Positions 40,480 through 52,365 of a stretch of 64,000 nt of DNA are shown here, one piece after another. The notes below the pieces were generated by a model. That model had not been told where the DNA came from. It saw only the letters and a list, made by a program, of their open reading frames with translations, and ran no database searches. A program made the position numbers and the translations under genes. This stretch comes from Staphylococcus durrellii (lineage in GTDB: Bacteria > Bacillota > Bacilli > Staphylococcales > Staphylococcaceae): assembly GCF_015594545.1 (NCBI RefSeq), contig NZ_JADIIO010000001.1:1674001-1738000 (forward strand), read 5' to 3'. Each line of letters opens with the position of its first letter. The stretch's first letter is position 1.

Positions 40480-41889
40480 GTGTTAGTAGCAAAAAACTTA
40501 CGCCTCAAATACCCAAACGCTAATAAAAAAATTTTTTCTGGATTAGACCTAACTATTAAAGATAAAGAAAAAGTTCTATTACTAGGCCCTTCAGGTTCTG
40601 GGAAAAGCACTTTATTAAATGTGTTGAGTGGTATTGTACCTGATTTAATAGAACTACCATTGAAATATGACAAATTAGATAGAGACTTTAATAGTGGTGT
40701 TATTTTCCAAGACCCTGATACGCAATTTTGTATGCCTAAAGTTTATGAGGAATTGGCATTCATTTTAGAAAATAGACAAGTTCCTAGACAAGAAATGGAT
40801 AATCAAATTACACAAGCATTAAGATCAGTAGGCTTGGCAGTAGACGAAGATCAATACGTTAACCAATTAAGTGGTGGTATGAAACAAAAATTAGCAATAG
40901 CTGAAACATTGTTGCAAAATTCTAATACTTTATTTCTAGATGAACCAACCGCAATGTTAGACGTAGAGGCAACGAAAGCATTATGGTCGAAAATCAAGTC
41001 ATTGTGGTCTGATCAAACCGTATTAATAGTTGAACATAAAGTGGCTCACATCTGGGAATATATAGATAGAGTAATTCTTTTTGATTACGATGCTAAAATT
41101 ATTGCCGATGAACGACCAGAAATTATTTTAGCGCGTTACGAACACTTACTAACTGAATACGGTGTTTGGCATCCAAATGCATGGGATTACGCACCTATTT
41201 CGATGAAAAAAAATAATCATACAGATAATTCGAAGTATCAATTGCGACTTCAAAATTGCATCGTTAAACGAGACAAAAAAGACTTAATTAACATTCAGGA
41301 GTTAACGATTAATCAAGGTGAATGGATTACTATTACTGGCGCCAATGGTAGCGGTAAGACGTCACTGTTAGAGTCATTAATGCAACTTATTAAATATGAC
41401 GGACAAATGTATTTTAATAACAAGCTCATACGAAAAATAAAAGATATCGCGCATCATGCATTTTTAGTTTATCAAAATCCAGAATTACAATTTATCACTA
41501 ACTCTGTATATGATGAAATATATGTTCAGTACACAAACTATAGCGATATTGAAGCACAACAAAAAACTGAAGCAATGCTACAAGAACTCAATTTAGTTGA
41601 AGTTAAAAATCAGCACCCCTTCGAACTTTCAGTAGGACAAAAAAGACGTTTAAGCGTTGCAACAGCTCTAAGTTCTGAAGCCGAAATTATTTTACTAGAT
41701 GAACCCACTTTCGGTTTAGATAGTCACAATACCTTTAATTTAATTAAATTATTTCAACAATGTATAAATAAAGGTCAAACTATTATCATGGTGACACATG
41801 ATTCAGAAATTATTAAACGCTACTCTACTCGAAGAATACACGTAAAAAATAAACAACTTGTCGAAATGTTAGGTGAAGCACATGTTTGA
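40480..41889 (+). CDS. ykoD: ECF transporter ATPase with two ABC domains (YkoD type)
   Basis: A 469-residue energising subunit in which two ATP-binding domains are fused. Domain 1: Walker A GPSGSGKS at 36–43, signature LSGGMKQ at 130–136, Walker B LFLDEP. Domain 2: Walker A GANGSGKT at 287–294, a degenerate signature LSVGQKRR, and LLDEPTFGLD. The start is GTG 40480, 8 bases after aaggag; a TTG at 40474 is too close to that site. It overlaps ykoC by eight bases. Drives uptake by YkoE with YkoC as transmembrane coupler. Confidence 0.92.
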   Translation: MLVAKNLRLKYPNANKKIFSGLDLTIKDKEKVLLLGPSGSGKSTLLNVLSGIVPDLIELPLKYDKLDRDFNSGVIFQDPDTQFCMPKVYEELAFILENRQVPRQEMDNQITQALRSVGLAVDEDQYVNQLSGGMKQKLAIAETLLQNSNTLFLDEPTAMLDVEATKALWSKIKSLWSDQTVLIVEHKVAHIWEYIDRVILFDYDAKIIADERPEIILARYEHLLTEYGVWHPNAWDYAPISMKKNNHTDNSKYQLRLQNCIVKRDKKDLINIQELTINQGEWITITGANGSGKTSLLESLMQLIKYDGQMYFNNKLIRKIKDIAHHAFLVYQNPELQFITNSVYDEIYVQYTNYSDIEAQQKTEAMLQELNLVEVKNQHPFELSVGQKRRLSVATALSSEAEIILLDEPTFGLDSHNTFNLIKLFQQCINKGQTIIMVTHDSEIIKRYSTRRIHVKNKQLVEMLGEAHV

Positions 41890-42688
41890 TTTGTGGAAAA
41901 CGAGACGTACCTTTTTAGATGATGTAAATATTATTACTAAGCTTGCACTATCCGTATTGCTATTTTTCTTAGTTATATTAATTCATAAATTTGATTTGAT
42001 GATTTACATGTCTATACTAATGGTTTTATTTTTAATATTATTTAGCGGTATCAAACTTAGAGTTACATTAGTTTTCGTAATATTTACGATGACATTTAGC
42101 ATAGTGTCAGCACTATTTATGATTTTTTATGGTAATGGAACGCATATGCTATTCAAATTGGGTTTTATACAAATTTCCATAGAAAGCTTAGTCAGAGGTT
42201 TACACCTTTCTTTAAGAACCATGACCGTTTCATTTTTTGGACTTTTAGTTGTTTTTTCTTCACAAATCGTTATGATTTTCTATAGCTTAATGCAACATTT
42301 AAAAATAAAACCGAAATTTGCTTATGCATTTATGGCTGCTATAAGAATGGTACCAATTATGTTGAGCTCATTTGTACAATTAAGAAGAACTTTGAAAATG
42401 CGCTATCAAATGATACCTTCAAACAATTACAAAGGTCTCAATCGTTTTAAACATTTATTAATTCCTTTATTAAGTCAAAATATTAGAAAGGCACATCATC
42501 TTTCAGTTGCTATGGAAAAGAAAGGTTTTAAAGACGGCCCTAGAACTTACTATTACTATGTGCCTTTTTCATATAAGGATATTGTATTTGTTATCATTAT
42601 GATTTTAGTAGTTGTCATAGCCTTTACACTTGCACATTACGTACCAATCACAAACATTAATGATGTAAGAGTAAATAACATTTATTAA
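41882..42688 (+). CDS. ykoC: ECF transporter transmembrane component (YkoC type)
   Basis: T-component, 268 residues with about five helices and the coupling-helix region that contains AAIRMVPIMLSSFVQLRR, including the Ala-Arg-type motif by which ECF T-proteins contact the ATPase. ATG 41882 overlaps the ykoD stop (ATGTTTGA) and is preceded by aggtga. With YkoE and YkoD it forms a complete dedicated transporter. The last gene of the riboswitch-controlled operon, ended by a bidirectional terminator shared with purD. Confidence 0.9.
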   Translation: MFDLWKTRRTFLDDVNIITKLALSVLLFFLVILIHKFDLMIYMSILMVLFLILFSGIKLRVTLVFVIFTMTFSIVSALFMIFYGNGTHMLFKLGFIQISIESLVRGLHLSLRTMTVSFFGLLVVFSSQIVMIFYSLMQHLKIKPKFAYAFMAAIRMVPIMLSSFVQLRRTLKMRYQMIPSNNYKGLNRFKHLLIPLLSQNIRKAHHLSVAMEKKGFKDGPRTYYYYVPFSYKDIVFVIIMILVVVIAFTLAHYVPITNINDVRVNNIY

Positions 42689-42705
42689 TTAATGATTTAC
42701 TCACC

Positions 42706-42738
42706 AAAAAGCTGTCGTATAAATACGACAGCTTTTTT
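42706..42738 (+). terminator. Bidirectional terminator between ykoC and purD
   Basis: A 15-bp perfect stem aaaaagctgtcgtat / atacgacagcttttt with a 2-base loop, A-run left and T-run right, two bases from the purD stop. Confidence 0.92.
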
Positions 42739-42740
42739 AT

Positions 42741-43979
42741 TTATTTGATTGCTTTATTACTTATATCATTTCTATAAAACAAATTATCACTTTTAATACT
42801 ACTTACAAGATTATATGCTTGTTGCTTGGCACTTGCGATATTTTCTCCTTGTCCCACAGCTAAAATAACTCTCCCACCATTTATCACATATTGATTATCT
42901 TTTAAAGTAAGTCCACTAACAAAATAATCACCGTCTAAAGTAAAACCTGAAACACTTTCGCCTTTTTCATAAGACCCAGGATATCCTTTTGAAGCAAGCA
43001 TCACACCTACAAAAGAATCATCTTTCCATTCAAATTGAATAGGCTTTTTATTATCTAAATCAACAATATGTTGCATTAAATCACTATCCATCCGACTTAA
43101 TAATACTTGTGCTTCAGGATCACCAAATCGCGCGTTAAATTCAATTACTTTCGGTCCTTCTTTAGTAACAATTGCACCAATATATAACACGCCGAAAAAT
43201 GGATAACCCTCTTTATGCATTGCTTGTGCTATGGGTTGTGCTATCGTTTCATTTGTTTGGTTTAGAATGCCTTCTCCAATATGAGGAACAGGACAATAAG
43301 CCCCCATACCACCAGTATTGGGTCCTTTATCGTTATCAAATGCACGTTTATGGTCTTGGGCGATACAATCAAAAGGTACAGCATAATCTCCATTAACAAA
43401 TGTCATAAGTGAAAATTCTTCACCTTCTAAAAATGTTTCAAAAACTACAAGTTCCTTACCAGATATATATAGTTCATTTACCGCTTCAAGTGCTTCATCA
43501 TAATTTTGCGCTATGATAACTCCTTTACCTGCAGCTAAACCATCTTTTTTCAAGACAATCGGATAGTCACACTGTTCAATATAGGACAATGCATCGTCTT
43601 TATTATTTATTTCTTTGTAATCTGCTGTTGGAATATTATGTCTCTCCATTATTTGTTTTGCAAATGACTTTGAGCCTTCAATTTGAGCTGCAGCCTTATT
43701 AGGACCGAATACTTTAATACCTAAAGCTTGTAATTTGTCTGTTAACCCTTCTGTCAAAGGTTGTTCAGGTCCAATAATAGCCCAATCTATTTTATGAGCT
43801 ACTGCAAATTCAACGATTGCTGCATGATCATTTTCAGCAATTTCTTTATGAACTTCAGCAATATTTACCATAGCGTCGTTACCAGGAATCGCATATAAAT
43901 GGCTAACTAGACTAGATTGATTGAGTTTAAAAGTGAGTGCATGTTCTCTGCCACCCGAACCTATTACTAGTACTTTCAT
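42741..43979 (-). CDS. purD: Phosphoribosylamine-glycine ligase
   Basis: GAR synthetase, second step of purine synthesis (phosphoribosylamine + glycine + ATP). It has 412 residues, starting [15 protein letters not shown], with ATP-grasp features [24 protein letters not shown] and [15 protein letters not shown] 43979 is the start by homology; an in-frame ATG at 44000 directly after the purH stop lacks a ribosome site. Last gene of the purine operon, ending at the terminator. Confidence 0.95.
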   Translation of the reverse strand: MKVLVIGSGGREHALTFKLNQSSLVSHLYAIPGNDAMVNIAEVHKEIAENDHAAIVEFAVAHKIDWAIIGPEQPLTEGLTDKLQALGIKVFGPNKAAAQIEGSKSFAKQIMERHNIPTADYKEINNKDDALSYIEQCDYPIVLKKDGLAAGKGVIIAQNYDEALEAVNELYISGKELVVFETFLEGEEFSLMTFVNGDYAVPFDCIAQDHKRAFDNDKGPNTGGMGAYCPVPHIGEGILNQTNETIAQPIAQAMHKEGYPFFGVLYIGAIVTKEGPKVIEFNARFGDPEAQVLLSRMDSDLMQHIVDLDNKKPIQFEWKDDSFVGVMLASKGYPGSYEKGESVSGFTLDGDYFVSGLTLKDNQYVINGGRVILAVGQGENIASAKQQAYNLVSSIKSDNLFYRNDISNKAIK

Positions 43980-44000
43980 TTTCTTCAACCTACCTTCCAT

Positions 44001-45479
44001 TTAGTGTTTGAAGTGACGTATACCTGTTGTCACCATGGTAATACCATATTTATTGGCCATATCAATCGATTCTTGATCTTTTATTGAACCACCTGGTTGG
44101 ATAATAGCTTTAATACCTGATTGCGCAGCTAATTCTACTGTATCTCCCATTGGGAAAAAGCCATCAGAAACAAGTGCTACATTGTCGTTGATTTCAATTG
44201 CTCTCTCGATTGCGATTTTTGCTGAACCGACACGATTCATTTGACCTGCACCTATACCTACTGTTTGTTTATTATTAGTTAATATAACAGCATTACTTTT
44301 CACGGAACCAACTACTTTCCAACCGAGTAACATTGCTTCCCACTGAGCCTCTGTAGGTGCTACATCCGTTACAACTGTCATGTCATCTCGCTGAACTTTT
44401 TTATTATCTTTATCTTGCACAAGGTAACCACCTGAAACAGATACAATTTCTTGTTCATCACTATCGATATGCATACCAATCTCTAACAATCTAATATTTT
44501 TCTTTTGTCTTAAAATGTTTAAAGCTTCTTCACTGTATTCAGGCGCAATTACGACTTCTAAAAAGATTTCGTGTAATTTATTCGCAAGTGTTGCATCAAT
44601 TTTTCTATTTAAAGCAACAATACCACCGAAGATAGATTGGTTATCTGCATCAAAAGCATGTTGGTATGCACTTTCTATGTCCTCACCTATACCAACACCA
44701 CAAGGGTTCATATGTTTTACTGCTACTGCTGCTGGTTGCTCAAATTGTTTCACTAGTCCCAATGCTGCATCTGCATCTTTAATGTTGTTATAGCTTAATT
44801 GTTTGCCATGTAATTGAACTGCTCCACCTAAAGTATGTTTTTCAGTAGATGTACGTACAAAATATGCTTCTTGTTGAGGGTTCTCACCATACCGTAAACT
44901 TTCTTTATTATTGTTGAAGAAATCTACAATTGCCGCATCATAGCTATTCGTATGTTCAAACACTTTAATCATTAGAGATTTTTTAAATTCATAATCCAAT
45001 GTGTTATTTTTTATTCTAGCTATCACTTCATCGTAATCCGATGGATGAACAATAGTAGTTACGTGTTTAAAGTTCTTCGCAGCCGCTCTTAACATTGTTG
45101 GGCCACCGATATCTATATTTTCAATAGCATCACTTTCAGTTACGTCAGGATTAGCAACTGTTTCTTTAAATGGATATAAGTTAACCACAACCATATCAAC
45201 CAACTCAATATGCTGTTCTTTTAATTGAGCTAAATGTTCTGCTTTGTCTCTATCAGCTAAAATACCGCCGTGCACTGCTGGGTGTAATGTTTTGACACGC
45301 CCATCTAAAATTTCTTCGAACTGTGTTAATTCAGAAATTGAATGAACTTCCACTCCCGCTTCTTTTATCGTACGCATAGTGCCACCAGTGGAATAAAGTT
45401 CATAATCATGTTCAGTTAAAGCTTTAGCAAAATCTACAATACTAGTTTTATCGGAAACACTTAAAATTGCTTTTTTCAT
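44001..45479 (-). CDS. purH: Bifunctional AICAR transformylase/IMP cyclohydrolase
   Basis: Final two steps to IMP: formyl transfer from 10-formyl-THF to AICAR, then cyclisation. It has 492 residues. The N-terminal IMPCH domain begins [18 protein letters not shown] with [16 protein letters not shown]; the C-terminal AICARFT domain has KHMNPCGVG and [13 protein letters not shown] 45479 is chosen (agaggtg 6 bases upstream) over the GTG at 45488 that lies inside that site. Lies 12 bases after purN. The folate donor links it to folD across the divergent promoter. Confidence 0.96.
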   Translation of the reverse strand: MKKAILSVSDKTSIVDFAKALTEHDYELYSTGGTMRTIKEAGVEVHSISELTQFEEILDGRVKTLHPAVHGGILADRDKAEHLAQLKEQHIELVDMVVVNLYPFKETVANPDVTESDAIENIDIGGPTMLRAAAKNFKHVTTIVHPSDYDEVIARIKNNTLDYEFKKSLMIKVFEHTNSYDAAIVDFFNNNKESLRYGENPQQEAYFVRTSTEKHTLGGAVQLHGKQLSYNNIKDADAALGLVKQFEQPAAVAVKHMNPCGVGIGEDIESAYQHAFDADNQSIFGGIVALNRKIDATLANKLHEIFLEVVIAPEYSEEALNILRQKKNIRLLEIGMHIDSDEQEIVSVSGGYLVQDKDNKKVQRDDMTVVTDVAPTEAQWEAMLLGWKVVGSVKSNAVILTNNKQTVGIGAGQMNRVGSAKIAIERAIEINDNVALVSDGFFPMGDTVELAAQSGIKAIIQPGGSIKDQESIDMANKYGITMVTTGIRHFKH

Positions 45480-45491
45480 TTTATGCACCTC

Positions 45492-46058
45492 TTATTGAAT
45501 AATTTCAGCGATTACTTCGGGATATAGTTTATGTTCTAATTGTTTGATACGCTTTTCTAAACTTTCTTTATTATCATCAGGATAAATAGAGCAAGTACGT
45601 TGAGCAATTATTTCTCCTGTATCCATGCCACTATCTACATAATGAACTGTTGTACCAGTTATGTCGTCACCACTATTTAAAGCTTGGCCAACTGCATCTT
45701 TGCCTTTATATTTAGGTAACAACGATGGATGAATATTAAGAATCCTTCTGTCATATGCATTAAGAATTTCCGTGCCGATTAATTTCATATAACCTGCTAA
45801 GACAATCCATTCAACCTTTTCAGAAGTTAACCATTCTAAAATTTTACGCTCATAATCTTCTTTAGACTCAAAGTTTTTCAACTCGTTAATATGTACGTCT
45901 AATTTAAATTGTCTTGCACGTTCAATACAACTTGCGTTTAATTGATCAGTATATAATGCTGTAACTTCTATATTAGGTAACAAGCCTTGTTCAATTTGTG
46001 CCATAATATTTTCGAAGTTGCTTCCGGAACCAGAAGCGAAAATAGCTATTTTAGTCAC
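45492..46058 (-). CDS. purN: Phosphoribosylglycinamide formyltransferase
   Basis: GAR transformylase using 10-formyl-THF, 188 residues, starting [18 protein letters not shown] (the GSGSNF phosphate-binding loop). It has [11 protein letters not shown] and [10 protein letters not shown] with catalytic His and Asp. The start is GTG, overlapping the purM stop as GTGA, with ggggg upstream. Fully embedded in the operon. Confidence 0.95.
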   Translation of the reverse strand: MTKIAIFASGSGSNFENIMAQIEQGLLPNIEVTALYTDQLNASCIERARQFKLDVHINELKNFESKEDYERKILEWLTSEKVEWIVLAGYMKLIGTEILNAYDRRILNIHPSLLPKYKGKDAVGQALNSGDDITGTTVHYVDSGMDTGEIIAQRTCSIYPDDNKESLEKRIKQLEHKLYPEVIAEIIQ

Positions 46059-47089
46059 TGTGATACCCCCGTTATTTGTATAGGCTCATTGCCTTCAACA
46101 ATTTCACCTATAACATAAGCGTCTATATCGTGCTGATTAGCAATTTTTATAATTGCATCGCTATTTTCTCTATCTACTACTAATGTATAACCGATACCCA
46201 TGTTAAATATGTTGTACATTTCACTTAATGGCACATTACCTTGTTGTTGTAACCAATCAAATATTTCAGGCACATTATAAGATTCAGCATTAATTTTAGC
46301 AGTTAAGCCTTCAGGTAAGGCTCTTGGAATATTTTCATAAAATCCGCCTCCTGTAATATGAGTCATAGCATATATCTTAAATTCACTAATAATATCTAAG
46401 ACTGGCTTCACATACAAGCGTGTAGGTTCTAAAAATGTTTGTAAATAAGTACGATCTTGATCAAATTTATCATTCAAATTAATACCTGAATCAGCGATAA
46501 TTTTTCTAACAAGACTATACCCATTTGAATGAATACCACTTGAACTTAATCCTACAAGCACATGGCCAGCTTTAACTTGTGAACCATCAATATAATCATC
46601 TTTCTCTACTGCTCCAACTGCAAAACCAGCTAAATCGTAGTCGCCTTCATGGTACATATCTCCCATTTCAGCCGTTTCCCCACCGATCAAAGCAGTATTT
46701 GTTTGTTCACAACCATCGCTGACACCTTTAACAATTTGTTCAATAACTTCAGGGATCACTTTATTTGCCGCAATATAGTCCAAAAAGTATAACGGCTGTG
46801 CACCAGTAGTTAAAATATCATTTACACACATTGCTACAACGTCAATACCGATAGTGTCATGTTTATTATTATCAATTGCTAATTTAAGCTTTGTGCCTAC
46901 TCCATCTGTTCCAGAAATGAGTAAGGGCGCTTTCATATTTAATTGAGATAAGTCAAAAGTCGCGCCAAAACCACCTAAACCACCAAAAACTTCTGTACGC
47001 ATAGTACGTTCAACGTGACTAGAGATTCTTTCAATCGCTTCGTAACCTGCATTAATATTTACGCCTGCATTTTCATAAGCTTTAGACAT
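46055..47089 (-). CDS. purM: Phosphoribosylformylglycinamidine cyclo-ligase
   Basis: AIR synthetase, 344 residues, ATP-dependent closure of the imidazole ring. Motifs [24 protein letters not shown] and [14 protein letters not shown] identify it. ATG 47089 is the start (aaaggga upstream), overlapping the purF stop by eight bases; the longer frame from 47110 would include that ribosome site. Confidence 0.95.
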   Translation of the reverse strand: MSKAYENAGVNINAGYEAIERISSHVERTMRTEVFGGLGGFGATFDLSQLNMKAPLLISGTDGVGTKLKLAIDNNKHDTIGIDVVAMCVNDILTTGAQPLYFLDYIAANKVIPEVIEQIVKGVSDGCEQTNTALIGGETAEMGDMYHEGDYDLAGFAVGAVEKDDYIDGSQVKAGHVLVGLSSSGIHSNGYSLVRKIIADSGINLNDKFDQDRTYLQTFLEPTRLYVKPVLDIISEFKIYAMTHITGGGFYENIPRALPEGLTAKINAESYNVPEIFDWLQQQGNVPLSEMYNIFNMGIGYTLVVDRENSDAIIKIANQHDIDAYVIGEIVEGNEPIQITGVSQ

Positions 47090-48569
47090 ATTGATTTCCC
47101 TTTCTATCAAAGAATTGTTTATTGCGAGTTAAAAAGGCTTGCTGACGTTCACTTAAATTAGCATTAAAACGTTTTTCATAATCATATAATCCAGCTGGAT
47201 AATCTCCAGTAAAACTTTCAACACAAAGACCGCTGTATGGTTCTTCTTCATCTATACCAATGGATTCAATTAAGCCATCAACTGATAGATAAGATAATGA
47301 TTCGGCACCTATATATGTTTTAATTTCATCAGGTGATTTATGTGCAGAAATCAACTCAGCTGTAGTTGAAACGTCTATGCCATAAAAACTCGGAAACATA
47401 AATTCTGGTGATGCTATTCTCACGTGAACTTCATTTGCACCCGCATCTTTTAATAATCTCACTATACGTTTGCACGTTGTACCACGAACGATAGAATCAT
47501 CGACTAAAACAATATTTTTACCATGTACGATATCTTTTACTGCGGATAATTTAACTCTGACACCCTGTTCGCGTAGCGCTTGTGTAGGTTGTATAAATGT
47601 ACGAGCTACATATTGATTTTTAACTAGTCCCATTTCATAAGGCAAGTTTAATTCTTCTGCATAACCTGTTGCAGCTGACAAAGATGAATTAGGGACCCCG
47701 ATAACCATATCTGCATTTTGTGCTGGGCTTTCTTGGGCGAGTCTTTTACCAGTAATTTTTCTCACGGCGTGTACATTCTTACCCGCGATCGTAGAATCTG
47801 GCCTTGCAAAATAAATATATTCCATTGCTGAAATTGCAGTAGTCGTTTCATTAGTATATGATTCAACACGTACACCTTCATCATTAATCACTACATATTC
47901 TCCTGCATGTATATCTCTAACAAATTCTCCTCCTAAAACATCGATAGCACACGTTTCACTTGCTAACACATATTCACCTGACTTTAATTGTCCCACTACT
48001 AAAGGTCGAATTGCATTAGGATCAACTGCTCCATATAGTGCATCTTTCGTCAACAATGCAAATGTGAATCCGCCTTTAATTGTACGCAAACTTTCTTTAA
48101 GTGCATCTTCAAACATAGTGGCTTTGCTTTTACGTATTAAATGCATAATCACTTCTGTGTCAGATGATGAGTGGAAAATAGAACCTTGCTCTTCCAACTC
48201 TTGGCGTAAACTTTGAGCGTTAATTATATTACCGTTGTGACAAACGGCAACACTCATATCATAGAAATGATATAAAAAAGGCTGAATATTTTCGATACCT
48301 TTGTTACCTGAAGTAGCATAACGAACGTGGCCAATTGCATGTTCAAATGATTTGAGTGATTCTAAACTTTGTTCTGAAATCGCCTCTGTTAAAAGACCTA
48401 ATCCTCGTTCACCAACTAGTTCTTCATTATTTGAAACAACTATACCAGCACCTTCTTGACCACGATGTTGTAAACTTTGCAATCCCATATAGGTAAGATG
48501 TGCCGCTTCTTTATGGTTCCATATACCGAATAGTCCACACTCTTCATTTAATCCTTTGTAGTCATACAT
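47082..48569 (-). CDS. purF: Amidophosphoribosyltransferase
   Basis: First committed enzyme of purine synthesis, making phosphoribosylamine from PRPP and glutamine. It has 495 residues. The N-terminal nucleophile is Cys11 ([12 protein letters not shown]), so a ten-residue propeptide must be cleaved as in Bacillus PurF. The PRPP motif is [13 protein letters not shown]. Cys residues in [10 protein letters not shown] and [13 protein letters not shown] fit the 4Fe-4S cluster of the Bacillus-type enzyme. ATG 48569 is preceded by ggaaggag; it lies inside the purL end with a 22-base overlap. Confidence 0.96.
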   Translation of the reverse strand: MYDYKGLNEECGLFGIWNHKEAAHLTYMGLQSLQHRGQEGAGIVVSNNEELVGERGLGLLTEAISEQSLESLKSFEHAIGHVRYATSGNKGIENIQPFLYHFYDMSVAVCHNGNIINAQSLRQELEEQGSIFHSSSDTEVIMHLIRKSKATMFEDALKESLRTIKGGFTFALLTKDALYGAVDPNAIRPLVVGQLKSGEYVLASETCAIDVLGGEFVRDIHAGEYVVINDEGVRVESYTNETTTAISAMEYIYFARPDSTIAGKNVHAVRKITGKRLAQESPAQNADMVIGVPNSSLSAATGYAEELNLPYEMGLVKNQYVARTFIQPTQALREQGVRVKLSAVKDIVHGKNIVLVDDSIVRGTTCKRIVRLLKDAGANEVHVRIASPEFMFPSFYGIDVSTTAELISAHKSPDEIKTYIGAESLSYLSVDGLIESIGIDEEEPYSGLCVESFTGDYPAGLYDYEKRFNANLSERQQAFLTRNKQFFDRKGNQYV

Positions 48570-50737
48570 TGAGCAATTGCTCCTTCCCACACTTCTTTTA
48601 AATTTGATACTTCATTTTTCAATAAACTATCACCGTTAGAAATGACAAAGTTATTATCGTAAGTAAATGAACCTATTTCAGTAGCTTCATCTATATCCAA
48701 AGGTTGGTCATCTTTTACAGCCACCACATAACGTCCTTGTGTTTCACTAAATAATTGCGCATTTGTAAGGTATAATGAAACGTTCATACCTAAATCATAA
48801 AACGCACTTATACGCGCTAAAGTGATTGCTAGACCACCTTTACCTACAGTTTGTACATGAGATGCTCTACCTTCACGTACTAATTTTTTAATGGCCTCGC
48901 CTTTACGTACTTCTTCAGATAAATCAATTTCTTCTGATTCGTGATTAACATCTTTATATAGCAATTTTTCGATTTGGCTACCACCAAAATCATTTTTTGT
49001 GTTACCAATTAAATATAATTTGTGACCTGGCTTAGGTTGAAAATCAGTTAAATAATCAATTTCTTCAATTAAACCAACCATACCAACTACTGGTGTAGGG
49101 AAGATTGAAGTACCTTTCGTTTCATTATATAGAGACACATTTCCTGAAACGACAGGCGTATTTAATATTTCACAAGCTTCTGACATACCTTTTGTAGATT
49201 CTATTAATTGTTGATAAATTTCTTTCTTTTCTGGCGAACCATAATTCAGGCAATCTGTCATAGCCAATGGTGTCGCGCCAACCGCAATTAAATTTCTGTA
49301 TGCTTCTGCCACAACCATTTTGCCACCTTGGTAAGGTTGGTTATAGACATATCTTGCTTCCCCATCAATAGTTGAGGCAATCGCTTTATTTGTGCCTTCG
49401 ACTCTCACAACAGATGATTGTAATCCAGGTTTTACTACTGTGTTAGCACCAACTTGTTGGTCATATTGTTCATACAAATATCTTTTGGAAGCTATTGTTG
49501 GATGTTTAAGTAAGGCATTGAATACTTGCTCTACATTAATATTGTCATAGTTGTTTTTCTTTTGATGATAAATTTGTTCTTCACCTTCTAGAACATAAAC
49601 AGGTGCTTCATCAGAAAGTGGTTGCACTGGAATATCGGCGAATACTTCATCTTCATATGTTAAAACAAAACGATCGGTATCTGTTACTTCACCAATAACT
49701 GCACTATCTAGCTCGTGATAATCAAACAGGTCTAAAAATTTTTGTTCAGTACCTTTTTCAACTACTAACAACATACGTTCTTGTGTTTCTGATAACATCA
49801 TTTCATATGGCGAAATACCTTTTTCACGTGTAGGCACCTGCTCTAGTTTCAAATGTAATCCACTACCACCTTTAGCCGCCATTTCAGATGAAGACGATGT
49901 TAACCCGGCAGCACCCATATCTTGAATTCCGACTAATTCATCGTATTTAATCGCTTCTAAAGTGGCTTCCATTAATTTTTTTCCGACGAATGGGTCCCCA
50001 ATTTGTACTGATGGTCTTTTGCTTTCGCTATCTTCACTTAATTCTTCAGAGGCAAATGTGGCACCATGAATACCATCCCTACCAGTTTTTAGTCCTACAT
50101 AGATAATAGAGTTTCCAACGCCCCTAGCCGTACCTTTTTGTACCATATCATGGTCAATGATACCTACACACATAGCATTAACTAATGGGTTCCCGTCATA
50201 TCTATCATCAAATTCAATTTCTCCTGCAGTAGTAGGAATACCAATGCAGTTTCCGTAACCGCCGATACCTGCTACGACACCTCTTAAAAGACGTCGATTT
50301 TGTTTCGTTGATAATTCACCAAATCTTAAACTATTGAGAAGATTAATTGGTCTTGCGCCTATAGACACAATGTCTCTAATAATGCCACCGACACCAGTCG
50401 CTGCACCTTGATAAGGTTCTACTGCTGAAGGATGGTTATGTGACTCAACTTTAAAAACAACTGCTTGGTTGTCGCCGATATCTACTACTCCCGCCCCTTC
50501 ACCAGGGCCCATTAACACATGCTCACCAGTCGTTGGAAATTGCTTTAAAAATGGTTTCGAGTGTTTATAAGAACAATGCTCGCTCCACATTACTGAAAAA
50601 ATACCTAGTTCAGTGAAATTAGGTTCTCTCTCCAAAATGTCGCATACTTTAGCGTATTCTTGCTCGCTAAGACCTACATCCTTATACAATTGTTCAGTTT
50701 TAATTTCAGTTGCACTTGGCTCGATAAATTTAGACAT
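48548..50737 (-). CDS. purL: Phosphoribosylformylglycinamidine synthase subunit PurL
   Basis: Synthetase subunit of the three-part FGAM synthase (PurS, PurQ, PurL) typical of Gram-positives. It has 729 residues: small-type PurL without the fused glutaminase. ATP and substrate motifs include [28 protein letters not shown] and [21 protein letters not shown] 50737 follows ggaggg by six bases; the longer frame from 50785 runs into purQ. It overlaps purQ by eight bases. Confidence 0.96.
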   Translation of the reverse strand: MSKFIEPSATEIKTEQLYKDVGLSEQEYAKVCDILEREPNFTELGIFSVMWSEHCSYKHSKPFLKQFPTTGEHVLMGPGEGAGVVDIGDNQAVVFKVESHNHPSAVEPYQGAATGVGGIIRDIVSIGARPINLLNSLRFGELSTKQNRRLLRGVVAGIGGYGNCIGIPTTAGEIEFDDRYDGNPLVNAMCVGIIDHDMVQKGTARGVGNSIIYVGLKTGRDGIHGATFASEELSEDSESKRPSVQIGDPFVGKKLMEATLEAIKYDELVGIQDMGAAGLTSSSSEMAAKGGSGLHLKLEQVPTREKGISPYEMMLSETQERMLLVVEKGTEQKFLDLFDYHELDSAVIGEVTDTDRFVLTYEDEVFADIPVQPLSDEAPVYVLEGEEQIYHQKKNNYDNINVEQVFNALLKHPTIASKRYLYEQYDQQVGANTVVKPGLQSSVVRVEGTNKAIASTIDGEARYVYNQPYQGGKMVVAEAYRNLIAVGATPLAMTDCLNYGSPEKKEIYQQLIESTKGMSEACEILNTPVVSGNVSLYNETKGTSIFPTPVVGMVGLIEEIDYLTDFQPKPGHKLYLIGNTKNDFGGSQIEKLLYKDVNHESEEIDLSEEVRKGEAIKKLVREGRASHVQTVGKGGLAITLARISAFYDLGMNVSLYLTNAQLFSETQGRYVVAVKDDQPLDIDEATEIGSFTYDNNFVISNGDSLLKNEVSNLKEVWEGAIAQCMTTKD

Positions 50738-51401
50738 TTTGTTCCCTCCAACTATTAACCATTGCTTCAAACAATTTAACACCACTATCAGTACCTAAAA
50801 TACGTTCTAACGCTCTTTCAGGGTGAGGCATCATTCCACATATATTACCTTGTTCATTTACAATACCTGCTATATCTTTATACGATCCGTTAGGATTATC
50901 GCTATAAGTCAGAACAATCTGATTATTTTCTTTTAAGCTTTCATACATAGACTGTGTACAATAATAATGACCTTCTCCATGGGCAACAGGATACACAACT
51001 TCTTCATTTTGCTCATATAAATTTGTAAAACGTGTTTTATTATTAACTACTTTTAATTTTTCATTTCTACTAACAAATAAATGTGCGTCATTATGTAATA
51101 ATGCTCCTGGTAAGAGACCAATTTCAGTTAAGATTTGAAACCCATTACAAACACCTAACACAGGTTTGCCTTCATCAGCTAATCGTTTTACTTCTGTAAT
51201 AATCGGAGCTACACTTGCCATTGCACCTGATCTTAGATAATCACCAAATGAAAAACCACCAGGTATTAAAATCCCATCAAAACCCGCTAAAGAGGATTCA
51301 CGATAATCGACATATTCAGCATCGACACCCGATTTCACAGCTGCATTGTACATATCACGATCGCAATTAGATCCCGGAAATTTCAATATTGCAAATTTCA
51401 T
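50730..51401 (-). CDS. purQ: Phosphoribosylformylglycinamidine synthase subunit PurQ
   Basis: Glutaminase subunit supplying ammonia to PurL, 223 residues. Class I amidotransferase motifs: nucleophile Cys in VLGVCNGFQ, oxyanion [10 protein letters not shown], and catalytic His/Glu in MMPHPERA. It starts with ATG overlapping the purS stop (TAATG), with a good ggggaga site inside purS. Confidence 0.96.
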   Translation of the reverse strand: MKFAILKFPGSNCDRDMYNAAVKSGVDAEYVDYRESSLAGFDGILIPGGFSFGDYLRSGAMASVAPIITEVKRLADEGKPVLGVCNGFQILTEIGLLPGALLHNDAHLFVSRNEKLKVVNNKTRFTNLYEQNEEVVYPVAHGEGHYYCTQSMYESLKENNQIVLTYSDNPNGSYKDIAGIVNEQGNICGMMPHPERALERILGTDSGVKLFEAMVNSWREQNV

Positions 51402-51661
51402 TAGGCCTTCTCCCCTTCTTCAATCACTTTATAGCTATATTCTTCAATGACTGTATTGGCAAAAAGTTTTTCACTTAAGGTAACGACAACATTATGCACC
51501 GCTTCGTCTGTAGCTTCATCTACTGTCATGTATAGCAATTTACCTACTCTAATATCATTTACTTGAGTATATCCTAAGTCATGTACAGCACGATTAAGTG
51601 CTTGACCCTGAGTATCTAATACTTGTGGTTGTAAAGTAATATGCAATTCAATAGTTTTCAT
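51401..51661 (-). CDS. purS: Phosphoribosylformylglycinamidine synthase subunit PurS
   Basis: Small bridging subunit of FGAM synthase, 86 residues, ferredoxin-like fold. [22 protein letters not shown] and [11 protein letters not shown] are the conserved family parts. Ribosome site ggagg overlaps the purC end. Required for channelling between PurQ and PurL. Confidence 0.95.
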   Translation of the reverse strand: MKTIELHITLQPQVLDTQGQALNRAVHDLGYTQVNDIRVGKLLYMTVDEATDEAVHNVVVTLSEKLFANTVIEEYSYKVIEEGEKA

Positions 51662-51663
51662 TA

Positions 51664-52365
51664 TTATAATGCCTCCAATTTATTTAAAAATGTTTGATAG
51701 GTTTCAATGATTGAACCTCTGTCTTCTCGATACACATCTTTATCAAAATTTGTATCACTATATTTATCCCAAATGCGACATGTATCTGGCGAAATTTCAT
51801 CAGCTAAAATAATTTCACCATCACTTGTAATGCCAAATTCTATTTTGAAATCAACTAGACGCAGTTCCATCTTGTCCATTAATTGAATTAGCTTATTATT
51901 AATGTCTAAAGCTTCAGTTTTTAATTGCTTTATTTGAGTATCGTTTGCGATATTTAATAATTTTACGTGGTCATCCGTAATTAAAGGATCATTTAAGTCA
52001 TCGTTTTTATAGAAAAACTCGACCAATGGTTGTTCAAAAATATGCCCCTTTTCAAATCCTAACCGTTTCGTAATTGAACCTGCTGCAATATTTCTAACAA
52101 CAACTTCTAAGGGTATAATCTCGACTGATGTAACAAGTTGTTCGGTTTCTGAAATTTGTTCTATAAAATGGCTATTGAGGTTTTGAGATTTAAGAAAATT
52201 GAAAATATTCGAAGTGATTTGATTATTTAAACGCCCTTTACCCTCGATTACATCTTTTTTAGCTCCATTACCTGCTGTTACTTCATCTTTGTATTCTACT
52301 CTTAAAATACCTTCTTCTGCTGTGGAGTAAATTCTCTTAGCTTTTCCTTCATATAACAATGACAT
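51664..52365 (-). CDS. purC: SAICAR synthase
   Basis: Phosphoribosylaminoimidazole-succinocarboxamide synthase, 233 residues; ligates aspartate to CAIR. Motifs [31 protein letters not shown] and [14 protein letters not shown] are typical. ATG overlaps the purK stop by one base; gggaga lies about 8 bases upstream. Confidence 0.96.
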   Translation of the reverse strand: MSLLYEGKAKRIYSTAEEGILRVEYKDEVTAGNGAKKDVIEGKGRLNNQITSNIFNFLKSQNLNSHFIEQISETEQLVTSVEIIPLEVVVRNIAAGSITKRLGFEKGHIFEQPLVEFFYKNDDLNDPLITDDHVKLLNIANDTQIKQLKTEALDINNKLIQLMDKMELRLVDFKIEFGITSDGEIILADEISPDTCRIWDKYSDTNFDKDVYREDRGSIIETYQTFLNKLEAL

